Assembly (NCBI GenBank): GCA_026770025.1
Contig: JAMXDE010000021.1
Location: 372,001-436,000 of the forward strand
DNA from: Craspedostauros australis
Lineage: Eukaryota; Bacillariophyta; Bacillariophyceae; Mastogloiales; Achnanthaceae
DNA: 64,000 nt
Reading direction: 5' to 3'
In this document: one piece after another, positions 32,601 through 42,400 of the stretch
Position numbering within the stretch: the first letter of the stretch is position 1
Layout of the letters: each line of letters begins with the position of its first letter
Position numbers and translations under genes: made by a program
The notes under the pieces: model-generated
What the model was told of the DNA's origin: nothing
Database searches by the model: none
Seen by the model: the letters and a program-made list of their open reading frames with translations, nothing else

Positions 32601-33529
32601 GTCTTTGCCATGGCATCCAAGATGCCGTTGGGCTGGACCATGAACGGGATCGCCATCAACAGACCGACACCAATGAGGATGCGTCCGATCCACTCCTGCG
32701 TACGTTCTTTTCTGTACTTCCGCTGCAACAGACTCGATAGAATGATGGAACTCTCCATTGGGTGGATCGGAAGCATGAAATTCAGCAGGAGCAGCACTGC
32801 CTGCAATGCGACCGCACGCCGTGCCAGCGTCCCCACCCAATCGTAGTCATTGATGTAGAACGAATGCTCGAAATATTTGAGACCGGCCGAAACGAAGAGC
32901 ACGAACAGCCAGAAGATCAGTTGGCATAGCCACGCGAGTGATCCGTACGCTATTGGTAGTAACATTTCCTGCGTCGTTCGTCTTGGGGCTGTTGTCGGCG
33001 TTGGCGTCGTCATTGCAGCTGTGTCCATGTCGGCGTTTGTGTCTGCGATTGCCAGCGTTTTGGATTGAAATTTAGTGTCAGCGGCGATGTCAGTTTCTGA
33101 TTCTGTCGCCAGCGCGAAGCCTTTATCTGTTGGTAACGATGTTGATGTTGACGTCGATGCAGATACATTCGTCTGTCCCACGTCATTGGTGGCTGATGCT
33201 GACGCTGTCGCTATCGTTGCTGATGTATACGACATGGACATGGTTCCCAAAGGCCACAGTATCATCTCCGTGCACTTGTGATCTCCACCATGATGATGAT
33301 TGCCAAGGAGCTTGGCCAGGCCGTAGGAGAACATGGTGATCAAGAGGATTGGTCCGTACAATACAAACGCCATGGATGTGTATCCAGCGTCACTGTGATC
33401 CCTGCTGTATCTCGCGATCTCTACGACGAAGGGGATGAAGTAGGTTGCAGATAATCGCATGCTCGTTCCGCCGAACCATGTTCCCAGTGGCACGGCCGTA
33501 TACCTCGGTGCCTTTGACAGCCATTCCAT
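29657..33529 (-). CDS. Site-2-protease-like membrane protein without catalytic residues, with a 950-residue Ser/Arg-rich tail
   Basis: 1290 residues from the first in-frame ATG at 33529. Residues ~1-345 form a multipass domain resembling M50 site-2-protease-like proteins: opening PLGTWFGGTSMRL, then LYGPILLITMF, then MILWPLG (~89-95; compare the ILLWPLGG stretch of the family), and NFMLPIHPMESS (~250-261) where active members have N-x-x-P-x-x-P-L-D-G-G. The zinc-binding HExxH is replaced by YGLAK (~69-73), and the Asp of the second motif is gone. It is therefore probably a catalytically dead relative. A ~80-residue Ser/Thr/Asp spacer splits the two halves. The tail, ~346-1290, is disordered, rich in Ser, Pro, Lys and Arg, and ends in many RS dipeptides. 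The M50 assignment rests on motif spacing. Confidence 0.75.
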   Translation of the reverse strand: MEWLSKAPRYTAVPLGTWFGGTSMRLSATYFIPFVVEIARYSRDHSDAGYTSMAFVLYGPILLITMFSYGLAKLLGNHHHGGDHKCTEMILWPLGTMSMSYTSATIATASASATNDVGQTNVSASTSTSTSLPTDKGFALATESETDIAADTKFQSKTLAIADTNADMDTAAMTTPTPTTAPRRTTQEMLLPIAYGSLAWLCQLIFWLFVLFVSAGLKYFEHSFYINDYDWVGTLARRAVALQAVLLLLNFMLPIHPMESSIILSSLLQRKYRKERTQEWIGRILIGVGLLMAIPFMVQPNGILDAMAKTDLSLPLYLGLLIWILLSVIHLAYCTFITTLEAHPLFPNEIGNEASNRGTDDFGHHRGRNHGRQEQIPQPDSTDDEEQDLEKGNASMEFDSILDADRRGGHLNSSSGLDGNRSRGDSINDGLHNSGKDDRGPYSGPGLRMGESSHASEMDDDAPLMLPSSSKNNKSGKFSHNGSAGVVSHKSIKKPSTPGRSTSWSPGFPKLLSSKSRRNSNAASKSEQELVDMSKGPPVSQSPPPAPAHSSTPKKLQKTPPKKKSKPARTASLPLHRRKKREPSYHMNQSLASDASYDSDQDSMGIGDGTEAFSCDFEDPNKVNGILKHHANDTSPQLKSAPSTSDDSAEDASYVVQRRKPARSNVKKADGASTSVVKPPSFSFDEDASIRVKNEKSKSSPGARLGRIPTVDDSQHSTQAYLDELYNRQSRSTPDSPLQFDPSRMKPAKYSPKSTPSSSSTSSPPSLSPPSPAQSKSSKSRRSTSASSKRTPSVPGTPSQKHGSATKQDWDPFQLTASTTSKRKVSRQRSPKATPKSPHRPQDDHSKERPQVPFPATPSSGKRQPSSSSSSRRKEKEAMSASAPVLDFKSPNRPAGKRSRSSSVGRSKRAPSSSSTPKPKKQPASATPKPRRKVRSSASATDAPQTAPVPSKRMVQLQSRWDSPSSPGKDLQIKPFGNRNHLPSPGLSRPQMNGNGTRSANKNESTCDGDYSFNPSSLDMLGTMPLRDGSDSYEHGKPRMQNMCDNQQSQTSFNSSFGSMSSSSRSGRRARIDLPNDWNESGRLSLSPSSQNSSSRVRRRKPHRAGRRSHRSRSTSRSKSGRSRSASSNDSLPLDAPISPSPMQQGSTSNRNFERTPSTSRGRKNIAAIGTPNGKAHRDSPPESSSSFHNSGMLSPMSPELVQRRQNRRISTRSLAGKTSSVERRSRGTRNGDSSSSLRKNPSVARQSDGTEDAQRSAGTRRMLSPSNRRSSSRKTRQHEQAATTAAEQT

Positions 33530-35041
33530 GAGGTCCACATCCAATGCCCCTCCAGAGGAAAGTGAAGATGATGTTGACTTTGAGGGGTTCGTTGGCGTTC
33601 AATAAGGGGGTTCTAGTGCCTTTCTCTCTCCAGAGTGTGGGGATGTGTGGGTGCGCCTCCGGTGAACTGAACGTTCAATGTGACAGTTGTTGCGACAATT
33701 GTTGTGACAGTTGTTGGGTTGATGGAATCCTCTGCGCAGATGCGCTGTTCTGATCTTGATGCTGCTTCTCCTGTTGTGGATAGAGATTGGTGTCGATGAC
33801 TCTCGTGGGTGATCTGTGCAATTCCTGCGCGGAGAGTGGGAAAACCAAAGATGCAATGATGCGTGCGCTGGCTCCGATCAGATTGGGCTGCTTGGGTCTC
33901 TGCTGGCTTGCTATCGTCTGAGCGGAAGCGGCGGGCGGGTTGCGGATGTTTGTGCACGTGAGAGAAGAAAGCAGATGGGTATGGGGGCTGGGGGCCACCC
34001 TCGATTTCGTTGTTGCCGACGCTGCTGTTGTTGATGATGTTCGTGCGTGTTGATGTTGCCTCTTGTCTCTGTCTCCCTATCTTTTGTCTTGACGCTGGGT
34101 TGGGCTGTCGCTGGCTGTCGCTCTTGCTTGCCTTGGTCCCTGCCCGAACACACGCATGCAAACACGCCGAGAGAAAGACACGTGAGAAAGAGGAGGTCTT
34201 CTGTGGCCGGAAAGCAGAAGAAGGGAAGGGCACAACAAGATTGCTCAGTCTCCGGCTTTTGTCGTCGCCTCCCGCGCAAAACCGATCTCTCCACTGAAGC
34301 CGATGCGGAGAAGAAGTGCAAAACCAGCATCACTCCCAACAGTGCTTGCAAGCATGTCATCAACACTGCCATGAGTGATAAGAGGCAAACAGAGCGCCAA
34401 AACCGTGAGACATCGCTTCGCGTGAGGTGATACAATTTGGTGAATTTGTGATGGATGCTAAAGTGTCTTGTTTTGCTTGTTATGTTGTTGCAAGACACCG
34501 AGACGTGATGGGCCCATAACAACTCGACTTGAGCAAGACACAGTTGTGACCTTCCTGTTGCCACTAATTAAACGGCCCTTGTGCCAAGAGGCTCTTAGTT
34601 GCATCGTTCGTGACACCAACCAAGACTTCACAAGTCACAATTTGGCTCGCCCATTTGTAATTTTATGCCTGTCTGCTGGTTTGTCGGCATCACAGGTCGT
34701 GCTTGTGCAGTACATGGCCTGTACATGGAGGGGACGCTGCAACCTCCTCGCCTCACCCCACGCCAGAGCCTATTCCTCTCTCCGTATATCCACGGAAGAG
34801 AACATGGTGAGATCGTCGTGCACGCAAGCGTACCAATAGTGAAGACAGCACGCCATCCAGCAACCAAAGTAGTTCACCTTGTTGATTCATCATCCTACGT
34901 TCCACACTTGTTCTGAACATCTTTGCAAAGCGTGATGCCATTCTGCCATTGCTCTTTGCATTTCTTTGAATTGGGTCATCTGTTGGTATTAGTCCTGTCG
35001 AGCACTCTACTCCACAGGTGATGGAGCTTCATTGCAACATC
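33530..35041. other. 1.5-kb region upstream of the S2P-like gene, no gene seen
   Basis: Contains the presumed promoter of the gene starting at 33529. Open frames on both strands (for example 33911-34564, minus) lack family features. A perfect 8-bp inverted repeat (GTGTCTTG / CAAGACAC) occupies 34463-34470 and 34491-34498. A TGTTGCGACAATTGTTGTGAC-like GTT-rich tract lies near 33685-33715. Confidence 0.45.
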
Positions 35042-36772
35042 TCAACTGGTGGCCAACCGTGCCAACGCCCGATCCTTGCAGGCCGCCAGCAACTCATTCA
35101 GTTCGATCCGCTCCGCAGCGCCCAGGTCGAGCTTGGCCATGGAACTTCGAATCTCCGCCGCCAACGGAATGTCCGCAACGTTGATGTCCCCACCCTGCAG
35201 GATGGACGCGGAGTCCTCCGCCAGCAGTTCAATGAACTGCTCGTTGTCGACCACGAACTGATGGAGGTTGGAAGCGATGACGTCGACGCATCGTTGTTCG
35301 AGCCGTTCCAGATCATGCATTCTGGCAAGCTCGATCAAATCGAGCGCATTCTCATCATCCACAGCCGGCATGACCAGTTTGTTGACTGCGTGGGCCACCA
35401 GCCTTGGACACAGCAGCGCGGTTGCCAACTCGATAAGTTGAACTCCTTCTTGCAAGAAATTACCATCGTCATCGTCGTCGTCGTGACCGTTGTCGCCAGT
35501 GTAGCCATCGATGTCATTCACAAAGAAATCGTCTCCGTACATCCATTGGATGGCCAGGCGGACGACATTGCGCGAAGGCATGAGATGCGATAGATCGATG
35601 AGGGCTTCCGTCGCTTCCCGGAAACCACCCTCCAAGGCGCCTCGGAAGTACTCCGACTGAGCGCACAGGATCACGGAATGCAGAGACCAGGTGGCGTCGC
35701 AGCACTGCACGGTGACGTCGCTGGACTGAACAAGCTCGTTCATTTCATTGATATCGTCCCATTCGTCGTGCGGTATGGACGCCCAGGATCGTGCCATCGT
35801 CGCCATCTCGCTGCGGGCCAATGACAGATCCGCCGTCTCGAAACGATATCGCTCGACCGCTTCACGGATGCCACCGTCCTGCTTCTCGGCTCGTCGCTTT
35901 GGCTTTCCATTCCTTGCCACCTCGATCATCTTTTCTCGTTTCTTCAGCGAAACTCTCAACCGTCTGAAGAGCGCCGTCAATCCGTACCGGAATGCCAGCT
36001 CCTGCGCGAGCAACGTGCTCTCCACATCTCTGGCCTCGAACACCCCAGTGTACAGATAATTCAGCAGCTGAAGCAGCATGGACGCATCGTGCCTGGCGGG
36101 AAACTCCAGCGAGTACTGCACGCCGGTGCCGCTGGGTTCCTCCTGCAGCAGGGCATGTATCTTGCGACAGCGCGCCCGCAGAACGATGCTGTGCAAGTAG
36201 ATCTCCATGCCATCAATGTGGGCCGTGACATCGGAATGGCTGGGATCGTGATACATGCGGCGTAACATGTCGAGGAAGGGATCGCGGCTCGCTGCACTGA
36301 GACTCCATGCACGCAGCAGCTGTCGCAGCTCGGGTGTGAGGGCGACGTAAAACACGCGTGCTGCATCACCGCCGCTGTCGGGGTCGCATTTGGCGCCGCG
36401 CTCCAACAGGAACTGGCATATGGCGTTGTTGCCAGTGAGCGCGGCGAGGTAGAGCGGCGTGGCGTCGTGAGCATCCTGCTCCTCCAGCGGCATCTTCATT
36501 ACGTCGACGAGGTACCTGACGTTCTTGAGGTTGCCCGTTCTGCAGGCGAAATGCAGCGGCCATTGATCGCAGCCGAAGGTTGCCTCGAGATCGATTCCCA
36601 GCGTGTTCAGATTCTTTGTGTGCATTTCGGTTGGTAGGATGCGTTGTATCCCGCCGGGTACTTCCCTCATGCTTGCCCTCGTGCTCGTGGTACTGCCGTC
36701 AAGCCCCACCGTCTGGTTTTGAGCATCATTCGTGTCGTCTCCGCGTTCGACATCAGCGGCAACCGGAGGCAT
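35042..36772 (-). CDS. Ankyrin-repeat, double-BTB protein resembling ABTB1
   Basis: 576 residues from the ATG at 36772, the first in frame. About two ankyrin repeats come first (WPLHFACRTGNLKNVRYLV and ATPLYLAALTGNNAICQFLL, ~75-140). BTB domain 1 follows (VTAHIDGMEIYLHSIVLRAR, ~180-260), then a basic linker (KKREKMIEVARNGKPKRRAEK), then BTB domain 2 (VTVQCCDATWSLHSVILCAQ, with YFRGALEGGF, ~345-450), and a helical C-terminal region. This order, ankyrin then two BTBs, is that of animal ABTB1/BPOZ. BTB proteins commonly act as substrate adaptors for CUL3 ubiquitin ligases, so a role in protein turnover is likely but not shown. An acidic insert (DNGHDDDDDDGN) interrupts BTB 2. Confidence 0.85.
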   Translation of the reverse strand: MPPVAADVERGDDTNDAQNQTVGLDGSTTSTRASMREVPGGIQRILPTEMHTKNLNTLGIDLEATFGCDQWPLHFACRTGNLKNVRYLVDVMKMPLEEQDAHDATPLYLAALTGNNAICQFLLERGAKCDPDSGGDAARVFYVALTPELRQLLRAWSLSAASRDPFLDMLRRMYHDPSHSDVTAHIDGMEIYLHSIVLRARCRKIHALLQEEPSGTGVQYSLEFPARHDASMLLQLLNYLYTGVFEARDVESTLLAQELAFRYGLTALFRRLRVSLKKREKMIEVARNGKPKRRAEKQDGGIREAVERYRFETADLSLARSEMATMARSWASIPHDEWDDINEMNELVQSSDVTVQCCDATWSLHSVILCAQSEYFRGALEGGFREATEALIDLSHLMPSRNVVRLAIQWMYGDDFFVNDIDGYTGDNGHDDDDDDGNFLQEGVQLIELATALLCPRLVAHAVNKLVMPAVDDENALDLIELARMHDLERLEQRCVDVIASNLHQFVVDNEQFIELLAEDSASILQGGDINVADIPLAAEIRSSMAKLDLGAAERIELNELLAACKDRALARLATS

Positions 36773-37204
36773 GATGTGTATGGTAGACTGCCTTCTTCTG
36801 CCGTGCTTCGGTCTTGTATTGATCGTACGAGCGCGGATGGAGGCGCTGTGCGACCACACGATGTTGATGAATTGTCAGTGTGGATGCACGAGTGCAGCGC
36901 AATGGAGTTCAGCAGAACACGCACCCAAGATGCAACGTCCTCCCTCAGAACATCTCACGATCTTTGTTTCGCTTTGTGCCATCAAACGAAGATGATGGAT
37001 GACGAAACGAAACATCAACGAGAACCACCAAGCCACACATCGACATTTTCGTCAAGCACGACTCATTCGACTAAATCCAGCATCCTCACTTTCTCGAGAT
37101 TCCCACCACTTGACTGGCACCAAGAGGCCCTCCCCAACCAAGCCGAAAGCGCGCAGATGGATTGCACACGTAGATGTGCATGGTAGTTTGCTGGCAGACC
37201 CGTG
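36773..37204. other. Gap between the ABTB1-like gene and the Alba gene
   Basis: The 432 bases separate the start of the ABTB1-like gene from the 3' end of the Alba gene, both on the minus strand. Nothing gene-like is seen. It should contain the ABTB1-like promoter. Confidence 0.5.
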
Positions 37205-38244
37205 CTATATTATGGACGATGGATGGTACTGCGTCGGTTGCGGAGGCATGCCGTAGTACTCTGTGCCATGCATGTCGAATGGTAACGGTGGCTGGAATCC
37301 GACAGCGTTTGGATCGATCCCACGCCCCGTTCTGGATAGCGTAATGCGGAGGCAGGCGACGTGCCTTGTCGACGTGACGATATCGAGGCCCTCCTCTATG
37401 GGTTCGAACACATCAATCATCTCTAGCGTGGTGAAGGTATTGAGCTGGTACAGCGGCATCCGTCGTTTCAGAATCTCGGCGACCGTGATGGCCTTGCTGA
37501 TGGCTCTGCCCATGGCCTTCAATATCACCTCTTCCGATCCTCTCGTCTGCGTGTTCGTTCGTTCGTTCGTTTGCATGTTTTGCATGAACAATGATGTAAT
37601 GGCACAGTTGTGAAGTGCAGCAGTAGCAGCAGCACTCGACGCCAACGTTCATTGTGCGCAATGTGTGTTTGGCGCGGATAGTCGCATTGATGCAGATTCA
37701 AATCCGAGCACCCCATCGTGAACGTTCACGCCATCGAATCAGATGAGTTTCACGAAGGTTTGTCATGTGATCATTCCCATCATGTTTGGTTGTTGCAAGA
37801 CAGAGATCGTTTCATGGGACGTCCCACCGCGTAACACATACGTACGCATGTAGATTGTCCCAGTGGGGTACCATATCCATCCGATGAAGATATTGCATCG
37901 CAATGCAATGCAACGCATCATCCATCGATACATCCATCAACATTGTTCGGGCCGATGAAGGGATGGCGATGCAAAGAAGAAATTTGGTGTTGTTGAGCGA
38001 ATCGGTGATTTGACGATGCAACCAGACGAGATGAACAATGCTCTACTCTGCGTATGCAGAGCAAGTTCACTTGCAGCAACAACTGCAGTCGCGAGATGGA
38101 TAGACTTACATAATGTTCCATGGCAAAGGAGATGTAGTTCTTTGGCTTGCCCTGCTGCCGGATGCGGATCTCGCAATACGATCCCTTCTCGAGGAATTCC
38201 TTGCCGACCCCCGTCCTCTTCTCCACCAAACGGTACTTCTCCAT
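37205..38244 (-). CDS. Alba-domain nucleic-acid-binding protein
   Basis: Two exons, 38244-38110 (45 codons) and 37546-37205, give 158 residues; the join at MEHY/TRGSEE is in phase 0 with a GTAAGT donor and an ACGCAG acceptor. The Alba fold is clear: EIRIRQQGKPKNYISFAMEH, then VILKAMGRAISKAITVAEIL, then MIDVFEPIEEGLDIVTSTRH and LRITLSRT. A Pro/Tyr-rich tail follows (YYGMPPQPTQYHPSS). Eukaryotic Alba proteins bind RNA or DNA and include RNase P/MRP subunits of the Rpp20/Rpp25 group and translational regulators; the plant-like VILKAMGRAI signature fits these. The 563-base intron carries a run of four to five CGAA units just upstream of the acceptor. The leader before the ATG is CA-rich. Confidence 0.9.
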
Positions 38245-39467
38245 TGTCTGCTCGTCGCTGCGTTCTTGTCGTTGCTCAGTGGGTAAGGTTGCGTGTCACC
38301 GCAGTTGTGTGGTGTCACGTGTCTCGGCTCGTCCTATTGCGTTGATCCGGCCTTGAGCGAGGCTCTTGAGCTGCTGCCGCCGTTCACAGTGAAGTCTGAA
38401 GTTGATGATGCGTGGATGGACGTGGATAAGCAGATTGAATACCGATGGCAGCGTAATCCAATTCCTCCCCTGATGTTCAGCATAAAGGAATGATTTCTCC
38501 TAATGCAGTGCCCTATTGTGTTTCAGGCTAGCGTTGAGTTCTGTGGAGGAGTGCGCGAGCTGGTACTAGGATGCCTCTCTTGGCCGATTGTGTGAACGAC
38601 AGGATGAGCTCAGGAATCAACGGACGGATTGAATTGACGGACGGACGGATGGCCACACAGAAACAGATGATGATGTCCCCAAACACACAAAACACAAAGA
38701 GGGAATGGCCACGACACAAGTACGAGTAGAGTGGTCCAGATGAGACAAGACCACCGCTTTTTGTGCGTCCCTCTCTCTATTGCTCTCCCTCCTCCTCTTG
38801 ACAACTCTCACGGAAGTTAATTCCCAAAGCAAGGTTTCACACCGACGATGATGATCGATCGGGATCTTTCGCCTTTCCTCGCTCCTCCGCTCGACCGCTG
38901 CCATCGTCATGGTCGCGATCGGAACCACTCCCGCTCCTTGTTCGCGAAAACGTGATCGCCGTTCACGTTTTATCGTTTCCTCTCTCTCTCTTTTGTCATT
39001 GCTTTTTGGCATGTATCTTGGCGCTTCAACGTCTGTACGGTTTCGATCGTTTACTGCACATCTCATCTCACGGACAAGCACATTAATTGGCTGTGGCACA
39101 GAAATGAAACACGGGTGTTTGGGCCCATTCCGAATCCCGTGAGAGACATCAATCAACCAAAAAATGAAATGGTGGTGAGCTTCCACGTTTCTTGATGTTT
39201 GCCGATCATGGCTGTGATCTTCTGTCGTGATGTCCGCGATAGGATGGCTGCGGTGTCCATGATGAATGGGATCTCCATCGGCTGTTCACGGCACCCTGGA
39301 GTACTGCGACATGCTCGGATTGGAAATACGCATCCGGATCATCTATGAGTATTCTACGCGTAGAACAAGTATAATACATATTGCTTCGACAACACTTTGA
39401 GCAGATTTCCCAACAACCCTCATCTCCTGACAAAGGCATCAGAGACAGACGATACACGCGCTATTCA
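38245..39467. other. Divergent promoter region between the Alba and SAC phosphatase genes
   Basis: 1.2 kb with only short unconvincing frames. The ~80 bases before 39468 are CA-rich on the plus strand (CGACAACAC, CCCAACAACCC), like other leaders here. Confidence 0.5.
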
Positions 39468-42400
39468 ATGAGAAGATCGAACAGGATGGGTCGGTCGTTG
39501 CTCCCTTTCATGATCGCCGCCATGATGCTCAGTTGGCATGACTTCGTGATCAAGGTCGCCGTCGGAGCATCGTCTGCACAATCGTCCACGTTCTCTCATG
39601 CCTCGCTCCTGCAGAAACAGACGCAGGCCTCGCAGTCCACGCCATCGCAAACGTCCAGCCTTCCCAAGACCAAGCACGAGACCATCGTGTCTGGGTACGG
39701 TTCGAGCTCCCAAACGACAACGATATTCGAAGATCGCTTCCTCAAGCGGTTGGGTCGCATCTTTGGTGACATTCCCATCAATCTGCATGATGAGCTGTGG
39801 GTGAAACACGATAGGCTCTCGCAGGGCTTGCACATCAAGATCAAATCGCCGGCGGACGACAACGACGACAGGATCTATCGCATCCGCGCGGCGGTCGGCA
39901 CGCAGAAAGATTGGGATGTGCAGGATGAGTCGTCTTTCTTCGCGCACATGAAGGCACGCCATCGTGATGAGGTAGATGACGACGAGTGGAGGCAGGTGGA
40001 TGGGATCTACGGAGTTTATGAATTGCCGTCGGGCTTTCTGTGGGTCTTCATTGCCAAAACTGCGCCCGTTTACTCTGCTCCGACATGGCCCGGCAGCGCC
40101 GAGCAAGCTGCTGGCCAGCAATCGTCATGGTTCAATATTCGCAAGGTCGTCAACTTGGAACTCATGCATATGCCAGATATGACGCGACCGGCTTTGTCCG
40201 AAGCACAGAAGCGAGAAGAACAGCGGCAGCTGCAGCTGCTTCGCAAGGCTTTCAAGGAGCATGCTTTTTACTATTGTTCAAGCGGCGCTCGCGTAACTGT
40301 GGATCTGAATGACGATGCCAACGGCGAGAATGGCAACGCTGTCGCTCCGGTCGTGCCAGACATGACAAGGTCCGTTCAATATTGCATCAACAAGCATGCG
40401 GAGACAACGTCAATACTGTCCAACGAAGATGATGACGACGATGATGATGATGATGGCGTAGCCAGTGATGAAAGTCATCATGACAGCACCCATGAGAGTG
40501 ACGGCGATGGTGACGATGAGGACGCGGCAGAGTCATCCAGCTCGGCCAAATACTGGTGGGAACAACGGAAGGACGCATGGCCTGACGCGAGATTCTTTTG
40601 GAACCAAGTCTCTCTGGAACCGCTGGTGGCCAAACTCCAGAAGGAGGGCGGACGGTCACCCAAACACAGTTCCTTGTCCCAGCTTCTCAAGTATTCCATC
40701 CCTCTTACCTCTGCATTCGTTGGGGTGCAGCGCAACATCACAACTGTTGACGATGTCCACACTGACACAATCGACAATGCGAACAATGAAGGCTCGTCCA
40801 AAGTATCGAAAAAGACGAAGGACGAGCCAGCGTTGCACTACGATCAAGTCTTGATCAGCAGACGAAGTCGCTTTCGTGCAGGAACTCGATTCACGGTCCG
40901 CGGCGCCGATGCCACTGGAGCTGTTGCGAATTATGCTGAAACAGAACAGTTATCGCTCCTCTTGGACGGAAGCAGCAAGAACGCCCTGCAACGTGTGTTC
41001 AGCTTCGTCCAGACGCGCGGATCGGTCCCATTGCGATGGTCAAGTCCCACCGACATCAAGACGTACCGGCCGCGCATACGGATCGGAACGGACCCGCTTG
41101 CACAGGCTCGGGCATTCCGATTGCATTTGGCAGAGCAGGTATCACACTACGTGGACTCTAGCAACGGTGATAATGCCGATGGTGACGACAATGCCGTACC
41201 CAATCAACCATTGCAGATCGTCTTTGTCAACCTCATCGACAAGCACAGCGACCAAGGCAGACTGGGGGACGCTTTTGACGCTGTACTACGTGCCGTGGTG
41301 CAAGTATACAACGGCACTGCTGATGCCTCATCGCTATCTACCAGTGCCGATGCAGAGGATGTCACAGGGGAGACCGAGGAGGATACGGACAATGCAGCTT
41401 CTGATGACGAAGATGCAAATGAAAGGAGCATCAGCAAACCTGACATCTCCGGCAGCAATCAAAAGCTCCTCGCCGAACATCTCTGGTTTGACTTTCACGC
41501 AGAAGTGAAAGGCGGGAGATGGGACAAGCTGGGGAACTTGCTGGACCAACTCAAGACTTCCTTGCAGGATCACGGGTTCTTCTCCGCGCGACCGCCAATA
41601 TCCGCTTCCGATGATTGGCATGTGGAGAAGACGCAGCGGTCGGTCATTCGCACCAATTGCATGGACTGCCTGGATCGGACGAACGTCGTCCAAAGCATCC
41701 TTGGACGGTACATGTTGTTCCAGCAGCTTTCTTCTTCCGACGCCACGGTCGGAGGCTCAAAGGCGTTCCAATCAGCATTCAAAAAGGATGAAATGACGTT
41801 ACCATGGACACCGGGAGAGCTGTCGCATCGTTTGCTGTGGGCGGACAACGCAGATGCCATTTCGCAGCTGTATGCTGGGACACCCGCATTGAAACGCGAC
41901 TTCACGCGATTGGGCAAGCGCACCAAAAAAGGCGCTCTCGATGATGGCATGAACTCTGCAATGCGCTTCTATCTCAACAACTTTCATGATTCCGACCGTC
42001 AGGAGGGCATGGATTTGATGGTGGGGCTTGTGGAATTCTCAGAAGGGATGCCGTCGGAGGATGGCGATGGGAGCGAAGACGATCCTGACGGAGGCAACGG
42101 CAAAACACCAGCATCACCCTTCGCCGCACCGCTTCTGCAGGATGGACCATTCGGTCCCGGCTCGAGCCTCATGGACATGTTTATGAAATCAAGTCAAGGC
42201 ACAGCCCCAAGCGAGACGGACCAGAAGCAACATCAAGACGAACCAAGGGAGCTGGATCTGCGATGGCTTCCGGGCGATTTACAAAATCATGTGCGGAGTC
42301 AGGTCATGCCAATCGATTCATCATCGTCGTCGTTGTCGTCGTCGTTGGCCAGTACAGCAAGCGGCTGGCCCACAGATGACCGGTTTTCTTCCACGAGGGC

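Noticed and set aside
33911-34564. 217-codon minus-strand frame with a hydrophobic stretch
   Set aside because: No recognisable family, mixed composition, and no supporting leader or splice signals.
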